Positions 1 through 4,247 of a DNA stretch of 5,061 nucleotides are shown here, piece by piece. Positions within the stretch are counted from its first letter, which is position 1. Each line of letters begins with the position of its first letter. The stretch comes from Thermoplasmatales archaeon (GTDB lineage Archaea; Thermoplasmatota; E2; DHVEG-1). The position numbers were made by a program, and so were the translations under genes. The notes beneath the pieces are model-generated. The model saw nothing but the letters and a program-made list of their open reading frames with translations. It did no database searches and was not told the DNA's origin. The stretch spans positions 1-5,061 of the forward strand of contig JAGMDE010000119.1 of the NCBI GenBank assembly GCA_023128855.1, given 5' to 3'.

Positions 1-56
1 GAACCCTCGACCTGCTGATTACGAATCAGCCGCTCCACCAGCTAAGCTACGGCGGC
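1..56 (-). tRNA. tRNA-Thr (anticodon CGU), 3' end cut by window edge
   Basis: On the minus strand the gene starts at 56 with acceptor strand GCCGCCG, then U8 and A9. The D-arm follows (GCTT paired with GAGC, with a U.G at the base). The anticodon stem is GCTGA/TCAGC (26-30 paired with 14-18) around the 7-nt loop TTCGTAA (25-19). The anticodon CGT lies at 23-21 and reads the threonine codon ACG. A short variable region and the T-stem start (GAGGG, then TTC) run to the window edge, so the rest of the T-loop, the 3' acceptor strand and the discriminator base are missing. No intron is seen in the visible part. Identity comes directly from the anticodon and cloverleaf. Confidence 0.95.
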
Positions 57-80
57 ACAAGTGTGTTGAATAAAATCAGA

Positions 81-90
81 TAATAAAAAA
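81..90 (-). promoter_or_regulatory. Possible TATA box of tRNA-Thr
   Basis: The minus strand reads TTTTTTATTA here, centred about 29 nt before the mature tRNA 5' end. This is the spacing expected of an archaeal TATA element with a short 5' leader. The region is generally A/T-rich, so the assignment rests on position. Confidence 0.4.
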
Positions 91-139
91 TTGCCTATCT
101 TTTTCCGCAACGTCTTTTTACTAAAATCTAGATACAACA

Positions 140-149
140 TTTAGATAAT
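140..149 (+). promoter_or_regulatory. Possible TATA box for the winged-helix/rnhB unit
   Basis: TTTAGATAAT, about 26 nt before a predicted transcript start near 170, would give a leader of about 20 nt to the ATG at 192. It is the best TATA-like element in 61-191. That stretch otherwise shows no gene. Confidence 0.3.
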
Positions 150-191
150 TTACAAAAAGGGGATGAAATAGCTAACTGAGATATAGATATT

Positions 192-359
192 ATGGATTTA
201 AATATAAAAATTACACCTGAAATCGCCAAAGAAATTGGTGTTTGTTGTAAATCAGCATATAATAGACTTACAGAATTGCAAAAACTAAATTTAGTAGTTA
301 GAGATTCTAAAGGTGAATGGGAGTTTGTTATCCCTGAAAAAGAGGTGATTGTATTGTGA
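192..359 (+). CDS. Small winged-helix DNA-binding protein (55 aa)
   Basis: The 55-residue product looks like a winged helix-turn-helix domain. ITPEIAKEIGV (residues 7-17) and KSAYNRLTELQKLNLV (20-35) match the two HTH helices, and VVRDSKGEWEFV (35-46) matches the wing strands. The first helix expected of this fold is nearly absent. Just upstream, in another frame, the DNA reads L-T-E-I before a stop, and the only earlier ATG (163) hits TAG after two codons. The gene may therefore be N-terminally truncated or frameshifted, or simply start at 192; no good Shine-Dalgarno precedes 192. Its TGA overlaps the GTG start of rnhB (GTGA), which suggests co-transcription and coupled translation. Target and function are unknown. 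Confidence 0.6.
   Translation: MDLNIKITPEIAKEIGVCCKSAYNRLTELQKLNLVVRDSKGEWEFVIPEKEVIVL
343..349 (+). promoter_or_regulatory. Ribosome binding site deciding the rnhB start
   Basis: AGGTGAT is a perfect match to the archaeal Shine-Dalgarno core and lies 6 nt before the GTG at 356. It fixes the rnhB start inside the end of the upstream gene and argues against the ATG at 372, which has no such site. Confidence 0.75.
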
Positions 360-1058
360 AAAGGTTAATATGTGGGGTCGATGAGGCGGGTAGAGAATAA
401 GAGCACTAAAAATGTTTCTTGTTCGCCTAAAGGTCCTGTTATCGGCCCACTTGTAGTTGCAGGAGTTAATTTCAGGGATGAATCCAAAATTATTAAACTA
501 AAAGTTAAAGATTCGAAACAACTTTCCCCTCAAAGGAGAGAATTCCTAGCAAAAAAGATAAAAGAAATCACATCAAACTATGAAATTCTGATAATATCAG
601 CTAAAGACATTGACGATATGAGAAAAGTTATGACATTAAATGAAATCGAAGTAAATGCATTTACTAAAGTTATTAAAAAACTCAAACCAGAAATTTGTTA
701 TGTTGACTCTGCAGATGTTAATGAAAACAGATTTGCACGAGACATTTTAGCAGGCCTTTCATTTAAACCAGATATTATTTCTAAACATAAGGCTGATGAT
801 ATTTATCCAGTTGTGAGTGCCGCGTCAATTCTTGCAAAAACTAGAAGAGATGAAGAAGTTCAAAAGATTGCAGATGAACTAGAAAAGAAACTAAATCTAC
901 CTCTCGGTAGTGGTTATCCCGCAGATCCAATTACACAAAAATTTTTAAGACAATGGGTAAAAATATATGAAAAGCTTCCACCACATACAAGACATTCATG
1001 GAAAACAGCTAGTAATATTTTAAAAGAAAATAGTACAAAGAAATTGGATGAATTTTAA
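356..1058 (+). CDS. rnhB: Ribonuclease HII, interrupted by a 37-nt intron: join(356..393, 431..1058)
   Basis: RNase HII cuts the RNA strand of RNA:DNA hybrids and nicks at single ribonucleotides in duplex DNA. Removing 394-430 gives a continuous 221-residue protein, a normal archaeal length. Its N-terminus is MKRLICGVDEAGR, then GPVIGPLVVAGV. The catalytic acidic set is visible: D9 and E10 (VDEAGRG), D105 (YVDSAD) and D135 (HKADD, followed by PVVSAASILAK). DSKQLS (40-45) and the C-terminal PHTRHSW are also family-typical. The GTG start has a perfect AGGTGAT and overlaps the previous stop. Unspliced, translation from GTG stops at 398 after 14 residues. The frame that stays open from the ATG at 372 lacks D9 and E10 and cannot be the working enzyme. 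A decayed gene is the alternative, but the rest of the frame is intact. Confidence 0.88.
394..430 (+). other. Candidate 37-nt archaeal BHB intron within the rnhB coding sequence
   Basis: The insertion splits codon 13 (AG|A, Arg of the GRG motif) and contains stops at 398-400 and 407-409. Predicted fold: helix 395-403 with 416-424 (GAATAAGAG/TTCTTGTTC, nine pairs including two G.U), a 3-nt bulge A392 G393|A394, a 4-bp central helix 388-391 with 425-428 (GGGT/GCCT, two G-C pairs flanked by two G.U), and a 3-nt bulge A429 A430|A431. Outside it C387-G432 can pair, followed by AGG (384-386) with CCT (435-437) across a 2-nt bulge. Archaeal splicing endonuclease is known to cut after the second nucleotide of each 3-nt bulge; doing so here joins AG to A and restores G-R-G-P. 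Weak points are two wobble pairs in the central helix and a poor outer helix. Confidence 0.8.
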
Positions 1059-1066
1059 AATGGGTT

Positions 1067-1138
1067 GGGCCTGGATAAAAAACAGGAAATTAATGAATGA
1101 GACAAGATGTTGTAATCTTGAATCTTATATCCAGACCC
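1067..1138 (-). ncRNA. Candidate structured RNA or stem-loop between rnhB and the receiver gene
   Basis: Arms at 1067-1077 and 1128-1138 form an 11-bp stem enclosing a second 6-bp hairpin (CAAGAT at 1103-1108 with ATCTTG at 1115-1120, 6-nt loop). Read on the plus strand the outer stem has a C.A mismatch (1070/1135). Read on minus the same position is a U.G wobble, so the helix is unbroken. A TATA-like ATTTAA stretch near 1185 lies upstream for a minus-strand transcript. I do not recognise a C/D, H/ACA, SRP or RNase P signature, and no open frame fills the region. It could also be a 3' UTR element of rnhB. Confidence 0.35.
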
Positions 1139-1203
1139 CGCATCTCTATAGGATGGGATGTTAGTGTCAGAAGATCTGTAATAATATTTAAGACTACTCT
1201 GTA

Positions 1204-1233
1204 AAAATGTCATTATGACATTTTGTCATAATG
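1204..1233 (-). terminator. Overlapping palindromes after the receiver gene; likely terminator
   Basis: Two perfect inverted repeats overlap: AAAATGTCA-TTA-TGACATTTT (1204-1224, 9-bp arms) and CATTATGACA-TTT-TGTCATAATG (1211-1233, 10-bp arms). They begin 18 nt past the stop of the minus-strand receiver gene. On the minus strand the first hairpin runs into a T5 tract, which fits a terminator. The half-site TGTCAT also occurs at the gene's promoter, so a protein-binding role is possible. Confidence 0.5.
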
Positions 1234-1251
1234 TAAAAATTGCAGTTTAAA

Positions 1252-1641
1252 CTAATTATATCTCGAGTGAAAATATCTACTATATTTTTCTACAACAGAA
1301 ATTAATTTGTCGATGTCTAAAGGTTTTGTTAAATAGTCAAATACATATGATCCTAGTAAGCTCATTTTTTGAAAATCTTTTGTTCCTTTTCCAGTAATAA
1401 TTGCTATTTCAACATTTTTTAAAAGACCTCGATTTACTATTTCATTTATAGTATCCCATCCATCCATAACTGGCATCATGAGATCCATTAGTACAATTCC
1501 TTTGAATCCTTTTTCAATTTCTTTTAAACATTCATCTCCACTTGTTACAGTAATTACATCATACTCTTGATGTTCAAAAACGGTTTTCAAAGATGTCAAC
1601 ACATCAGGTTCGTCATCAACAATCATAACCCTTTTTTCCAT
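1252..1641 (-). CDS. Stand-alone response-regulator receiver domain (CheY-like)
   Basis: The 129-residue product is a single receiver domain with no output domain, so it should act by phosphorylation-dependent protein contact rather than by binding DNA itself. The acidic pocket D9/D10 (IVDDEPD), phospho-acceptor D53 (LMDLMMP), switch T83 (IITGKG), aromatic Y103 and conserved K106 (DYLTKP) are all present. The frame stays open to an ATG at 1692, but the clear TATA box at 1699-1706 predicts a transcript start near 1677, so that ATG should not be transcribed. I chose the ATG at 1641, which begins directly before the first beta strand and has GGTGG upstream; ATGs at 1677 (nearly leaderless) and 1656 are possible. 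No histidine kinase is nearby. It has its own promoter, separate from serC upstream. Confidence 0.9.
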   Translation of the reverse strand: MEKRVMIVDDEPDVLTSLKTVFEHQEYDVITVTSGDECLKEIEKGFKGIVLMDLMMPVMDGWDTINEIVNRGLLKNVEIAIITGKGTKDFQKMSLLGSYVFDYLTKPLDIDKLISVVEKYSRYFHSRYN

Positions 1642-1675
1642 ATTTCCATCCACCATAATAGTGATATTAGATATC

Positions 1676-1692
1676 ATGACATTGTCTGTCAT
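1676..1692. promoter_or_regulatory. Inverted repeat over the receiver gene's predicted transcript start
   Basis: ATGACA-N5-TGTCAT is a perfect 6-bp dyad placed 7 to 30 nt downstream of the TATA box, over the expected start of transcription. That position suits a repressor operator. The same half-sites form the palindrome at 1211-1233 beyond the other end of the gene. Confidence 0.4.
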
Positions 1693-1698
1693 TTATTG

Positions 1699-1706
1699 TA
1701 TATAAA
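1699..1706 (-). promoter_or_regulatory. TATA box of the receiver gene
   Basis: The minus strand reads TTTATATA, an ideal archaeal TATA box. It predicts transcription starting near 1677 and so decides against the longest possible start of the gene (1692). Confidence 0.65.
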
Positions 1707-1713
1707 GCTAACG

Positions 1714-1729
1714 CGTCAAAATGTCAAAA
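1714..1729. repeat. Tandem 8-nt repeat upstream of the receiver promoter
   Basis: Two adjoining copies of YGTCAAAA (CGTCAAAA at 1714-1721, TGTCAAAA at 1722-1729) lie just beyond the TATA and BRE region, sharing the GTCA core of the nearby dyads. This could be an activator site, but it is short enough to be chance. Confidence 0.3.
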
Positions 1730-1737
1730 TGAGAAAT

Positions 1738-1753
1738 TAAAAAAGAAAAAAAA
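1738..1753 (-). terminator. T-rich terminator of serC
   Basis: On the minus strand an uninterrupted T8 run, a C and a T6 run begin about 9 nt after the serC stop codon. T-tracts like this are the usual archaeal termination signal. It separates serC from the receiver gene, which has its own TATA box just beyond. Confidence 0.6.
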
Positions 1754-1761
1754 TGAGAAAA

Positions 1762-2847
1762 TTACTCGTTTTTCTCTTGGAATTCTTTTAAAAACTCAGC
1801 AAGTTTTTCAACACCATCAACAGGCATTGCATTGTAAATTGAAGCACGCATTCCACCGACTGATCTGTGACCCTTGAGTCCAATAAGATCACATTCAGAT
1901 GCTTCTTTTACACATTTTTCTTCCAGTTCAGGAGTTTTTAGATTAAATGTTATATTCATTAATGATCTTGAATCAGGTTTTGCATGTCCTTTGTAAAAGC
2001 CATCAGATTTGTCAAAGGTATCATAGAGCATCTTTGCTTTTTTCCTGTTGATTTTCTCTATCGCAGGAACACCGCCAAGTCCATTAAGATGTTCTAAAGA
2101 TAATTTACACATGTAAATCGCCCAGCAAGGACCTGTGTTAAAAAGTGAATCCTTATCAGCATGGGTTTTCCATTTCTGCATGGTAGGTGTATTCTCTGGA
2201 ACTCTGTCCAATAAATCTTCTCTAACAATTACAAGTGTAACACCAGAAGGTCCTATGTTTTTCTGTGCACCGGCATAGATCACACCGAATTTTTTAACAT
2301 CAGTAGCTTTGTCCATTATGTGAGAAGACATATCACAAGCAAGTGGAACATCAGTAGATAATTTTGGCCATTCGTGAAACTCAGTTCCAAAAATTGTATT
2401 ATTGCCAGTTACATGAGCAAAAGCAGCATCATCACTAAACTTTATATTCTTAGGAATATACGAGAAATTTTCATCTTCAGAGCTAGCGACTACATTGACC
2501 TCTCCATAGAATTTGCCTTCTTTTATTGCCTTTTTTGACCATGCACCCGTATTGACATATTCAAATGGCTTACCGTCTTTTTGCAGATTTAATGGGACCA
2601 TAAAGAACTGTGAAGAAGCGCCGCCTTGTAGCCATAAAATCTTGTAATCATTAGGGACTTTCATCAATTTTCTTACCAGATTTGATGCTTCAGCATGAAC
2701 CTCAGCATAAGCCTTAGATCTATGAGATATCTCCATTAGAGACATGCCTGTATCTTTAAAATTTAAAAGGTCTTCTTGCGCTTTCTTTAAAGCCGGAAGT
2801 GGCAATGTTGCTGGTCCAGCATAGAAGTTGTAAACACGTTTTGTCAT
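1762..2847 (-). CDS. serC: Phosphoserine aminotransferase
   Basis: SerC is a PLP enzyme that converts 3-phosphohydroxypyruvate and glutamate to phosphoserine and 2-oxoglutarate, the second step of serine synthesis, in the cytoplasm. The 361-residue product has the usual family length. It opens with VYNFYAGPATLP (5-16), carries ISHRSK (40-45) and the cofactor-phosphate loop GGASSQF (75-81), W103 for stacking on PLP, T147, D172 (ACDMSSH) and the Schiff-base K196 in AGAQKNIGPSG (192-202). HRSVGGMRASIYNA near the C-terminus is also diagnostic. It resembles the bacterial-type SerC rather than an unrelated archaeal substitute. The ATG at 2847 has AGGGGT 6-7 nt upstream and a TATA-like box at 2891-2900. 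It is followed by a T-rich terminator and appears monocistronic. Confidence 0.96.
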   Translation of the reverse strand: MTKRVYNFYAGPATLPLPALKKAQEDLLNFKDTGMSLMEISHRSKAYAEVHAEASNLVRKLMKVPNDYKILWLQGGASSQFFMVPLNLQKDGKPFEYVNTGAWSKKAIKEGKFYGEVNVVASSEDENFSYIPKNIKFSDDAAFAHVTGNNTIFGTEFHEWPKLSTDVPLACDMSSHIMDKATDVKKFGVIYAGAQKNIGPSGVTLVIVREDLLDRVPENTPTMQKWKTHADKDSLFNTGPCWAIYMCKLSLEHLNGLGGVPAIEKINRKKAKMLYDTFDKSDGFYKGHAKPDSRSLMNITFNLKTPELEEKCVKEASECDLIGLKGHRSVGGMRASIYNAMPVDGVEKLAEFLKEFQEKNE

Positions 2848-2890
2848 AATTTCTACCCCTTATTGTTGAGGCAGTGTATAATCAAAAGAG

Positions 2891-2900
2891 ATTTAAATAA
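2891..2900 (-). promoter_or_regulatory. TATA box of serC
   Basis: The minus strand reads TTATTTAAAT. It predicts a start near 2870 and a leader of about 22 nt before the serC ATG, which contains the Shine-Dalgarno-like AGGGGT. Confidence 0.5.
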
Positions 2901-2921
2901 TTCGGAAAGACAGGTTTCGAC

Positions 2922-2940
2922 AACTGTTGTACAACAAGTT
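2922..2940. promoter_or_regulatory. Near-perfect palindrome in the divergent promoter region
   Basis: TGTTGTACAACA (2925-2936) is a perfect 12-bp palindrome, widened by AACT on the left and AGTT on the right with one extra A between. It abuts the TATA box at 2942 and lies about 22 nt upstream of the serC TATA box, a typical place for a dimeric regulator to bind. No cognate regulator can be identified here. Confidence 0.45.
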
Positions 2941-2941
2941 C

Positions 2942-2949
2942 TTTATAAG
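2942..2949 (+). promoter_or_regulatory. TATA box of the DUF6015-like gene
   Basis: TTTATAAG predicts a transcript start near 2971, giving a leader of about 16 nt before the ATG at 2987. It rules out the in-frame ATG at 2927, which lies upstream of the promoter. Confidence 0.6.
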
Positions 2950-2986
2950 GAGAACAACAAAACGGTGGTATAGTGAGGGTATAAAC

Positions 2987-3337
2987 ATGAAGCGATTACT
3001 AGCAAAAGCTCTGAGAAACAAGTTCAAAATGTCGAATGAAGACGCAATAGCGCTTACCAAAACTGTTGAAGAGATTTTTGATGGACAGGATGAAGTCGAA
3101 GATATGTCAATTGATAAATATGCAAGATCATTATTTTATGAGTTACAAAGAGAGAAATTACTCAAGCTCAGAAGAGAAGAATTCAAGGAACAAGGTAAAT
3201 TTATTCGTAAATATTACTGGTCATTTAACAATGATATCATTCGTGAAGTTGCATACGAAAAATTAAAGGAAGAGTCCTACACAGTTTACAAGAAACTTCC
3301 AAAAGATGCATGGTTAGCACATACGTATTGTAACTAA
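2987..3337 (+). CDS. Archaeal protein of unknown function, DUF6015-like (116 aa)
   Basis: Function is not known. The charged, helical 116-residue product has no signal peptide or membrane segment. Its layout resembles what I recall of the archaeal family DUF6015: an N-terminal LLAKALR (4-10), a central helix, then LFYELQREKLLKLRREEF (49-66), then a short loop and IRKYYW (73-78). The family match is from memory and only moderately sure. The ATG at 2987 is chosen because a TATA box at 2942 puts the transcript start near 2971 and GAGGGT sits 7 nt before it. The gene is divergent from serC across 139 nt. Its TAA (3335-3337) overlaps the stop of the convergent membrane-protein gene (3334-3336). 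Confidence 0.8.
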   Translation: MKRLLAKALRNKFKMSNEDAIALTKTVEEIFDGQDEVEDMSIDKYARSLFYELQREKLLKLRREEFKEQGKFIRKYYWSFNNDIIREVAYEKLKEESYTVYKKLPKDAWLAHTYCN

Positions 3338-3636
3338 TTGTTCATATCAGCATCAGGTGGATCAAGTAGCTGCTGATATCGATAAACATCTCTTACATTT
3401 TTTTCCTTTATTTTTTGATCAATTATCTTGTTTTTTGCATTAGTTAACATTTCATGAATAGATATTGTAGCTATGATAAGACTTAAACATGATATTAATA
3501 AAACAAACTGATAAACCGTTTCTGTAAGAATTAGATTTACATCCAATATTATGCTAAAAAGTATCCATATCGCAGACAATGTCGCAATTATAAGCCAAAT
3601 AATGAATAATATGCCCTGGAAGTTTCTACCCTTCAT
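3334..3636 (-). CDS. Small membrane protein with two transmembrane helices (100 aa)
   Basis: I do not recognise a family. Hydrophobic segments at about residues 9-31 and 41-60, joined by a short loop, make a helical hairpin. Basic residues before the first helix (K2, R4) and in the charged tail after the second (63-100) suggest both ends lie in the cytoplasm. The start ATG lies only 5 nt after the taw3 stop and has a weak AGGT 6 nt upstream, so it is likely the last gene of the dehydrogenase-taw3 operon. Its stop codon overlaps that of the convergent DUF6015-like gene. The tail ends DPPDADMNN. Confidence 0.75.
   Translation of the reverse strand: MKGRNFQGILFIIWLIIATLSAIWILFSIILDVNLILTETVYQFVLLISCLSLIIATISIHEMLTNAKNKIIDQKIKEKNVRDVYRYQQLLDPPDADMNN
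3398..3416 (+). terminator. Possible T-rich terminator for the DUF6015-like gene
   Basis: Plus-strand runs of T7, T3 and T6 start about 60 nt after the stop codon, within the 3' part of the convergent gene. They are the first strong T-tracts met by that transcript, but they also encode the lysine-rich tail of the opposite protein, so coding bias could explain them. Confidence 0.3.
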
Positions 3637-3641
3637 TTTAC

Positions 3642-4247
3642 CTATTCATTGGTTGTTTTGTAAGTATTTATATCTTTCTTTAATTTTTCTTCAAATTTTT
3701 TTAATTTAAGAGTAGATTTTTTCATGATTTCGTTTGAAATATTTACTAAAAGATCTAGATGATCTTTATTGCAAAAAAGAATTCCATCTTTTCCAACAGG
3801 GGCATCCAATCGTTCTGTGCTACATACTTCAACAACAATTTTTTTATCTAGTGATTTTAGACCTGAATGCTTAAAACCACAGGCAATTGCAGTTTTTACC
3901 ATTTTATCTGCAGCAATTTGTGTTTTTGCAGCTAGATGGATAATTGGAGATTGTGAGAGGATCCAGATTTGTCCTTTCTTAGCATATTTTACAGAGTCAA
4001 GTATTTCAGATGCATTAACTGTTCTATGCCATTTACCTAAAAATTTCGCTTCTTTTTTATCACCAATAATTGGCAATTCAAGTAAAACCGTTCTACCATA
4101 ACAACTACTTGATGTGAAGTAATCTTCAGTTTGATTTATTAAATCAAGAATTGGAATTATACCTTCATCAGCAAGCTTTTCTTTTTTTGCTTTTTCAAGT
4201 TTTTTAAGAGCGATTTTTTTGTTTTCTAAAAAGTCTCTTTCTTTCAT
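3642..4247 (-). CDS. taw3: tRNA-Phe wybutosine-pathway N4-methyltransferase (Taw3/TYW3)
   Basis: TYW3-family enzymes use S-adenosylmethionine to methylate N4 of the tricyclic wyosine base at position 37 of tRNA-Phe, which steadies codon reading. The 201-residue product has the family landmarks: a charged N-terminal helix with DF and KKIALKKLEKA, SSSCYGR (46-52), KFLGKWH (68-74), the segment SPIIHLAAKT, GFKHSGLKS, and VEVCSTERLDAPV followed by G-K-D. The lysine-rich C-terminal helix is usual. Its ATG overlaps the TGA of the upstream dehydrogenase gene (ATGA, 4244-4247), so the two are very likely co-transcribed and translationally coupled. No functional link between the two enzymes is evident. 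Confidence 0.92.
   Translation of the reverse strand: MKERDFLENKKIALKKLEKAKKEKLADEGIIPILDLINQTEDYFTSSSCYGRTVLLELPIIGDKKEAKFLGKWHRTVNASEILDSVKYAKKGQIWILSQSPIIHLAAKTQIAADKMVKTAIACGFKHSGLKSLDKKIVVEVCSTERLDAPVGKDGILFCNKDHLDLLVNISNEIMKKSTLKLKKFEEKLKKDINTYKTTNE

Noticed and set aside
372..430. ATG at 372 as the start of RNase HII, giving a novel 20-residue N-terminus
   Set aside because: It reads the conserved VDEAGR codons in the wrong frame and loses catalytic D9/E10. It has no ribosome site, whereas GTG 356 has a perfect one. The frame through the insert is open only by chance.
394..430. Insertion as a transposon remnant, group II intron or plain pseudogene lesion
   Set aside because: No terminal inverted repeats or target duplication are seen, and it is far too short for a self-splicing intron. 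The rest of rnhB is intact and the BHB cut points restore the frame exactly.
1060..1140. tRNA gene with intron in the 1060-1140 stem-loop
   Set aside because: No T-arm consensus (GGTTC) or anticodon arm could be placed on either strand.
1642..1692. 17 extra N-terminal residues on the receiver protein
   Set aside because: The transcript start predicted from the TATA box (near 1677) lies inside this stretch, and the receiver fold begins right after the ATG at 1641.
2927..2986. Extra 20-residue N-terminus on the DUF6015-like protein
   Set aside because: The TATA box at 2942 lies downstream of that ATG, and the family-like region begins at MKRLL (2987).
3066..3266. 66-residue plus-strand frame
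   Set aside because: It lies wholly inside the DUF6015-like gene in another frame, with no recognisable motif.
3769..4101. 110-residue plus-strand frame
   Set aside because: It is antisense to taw3, whose conserved motifs occupy the same bases on minus.
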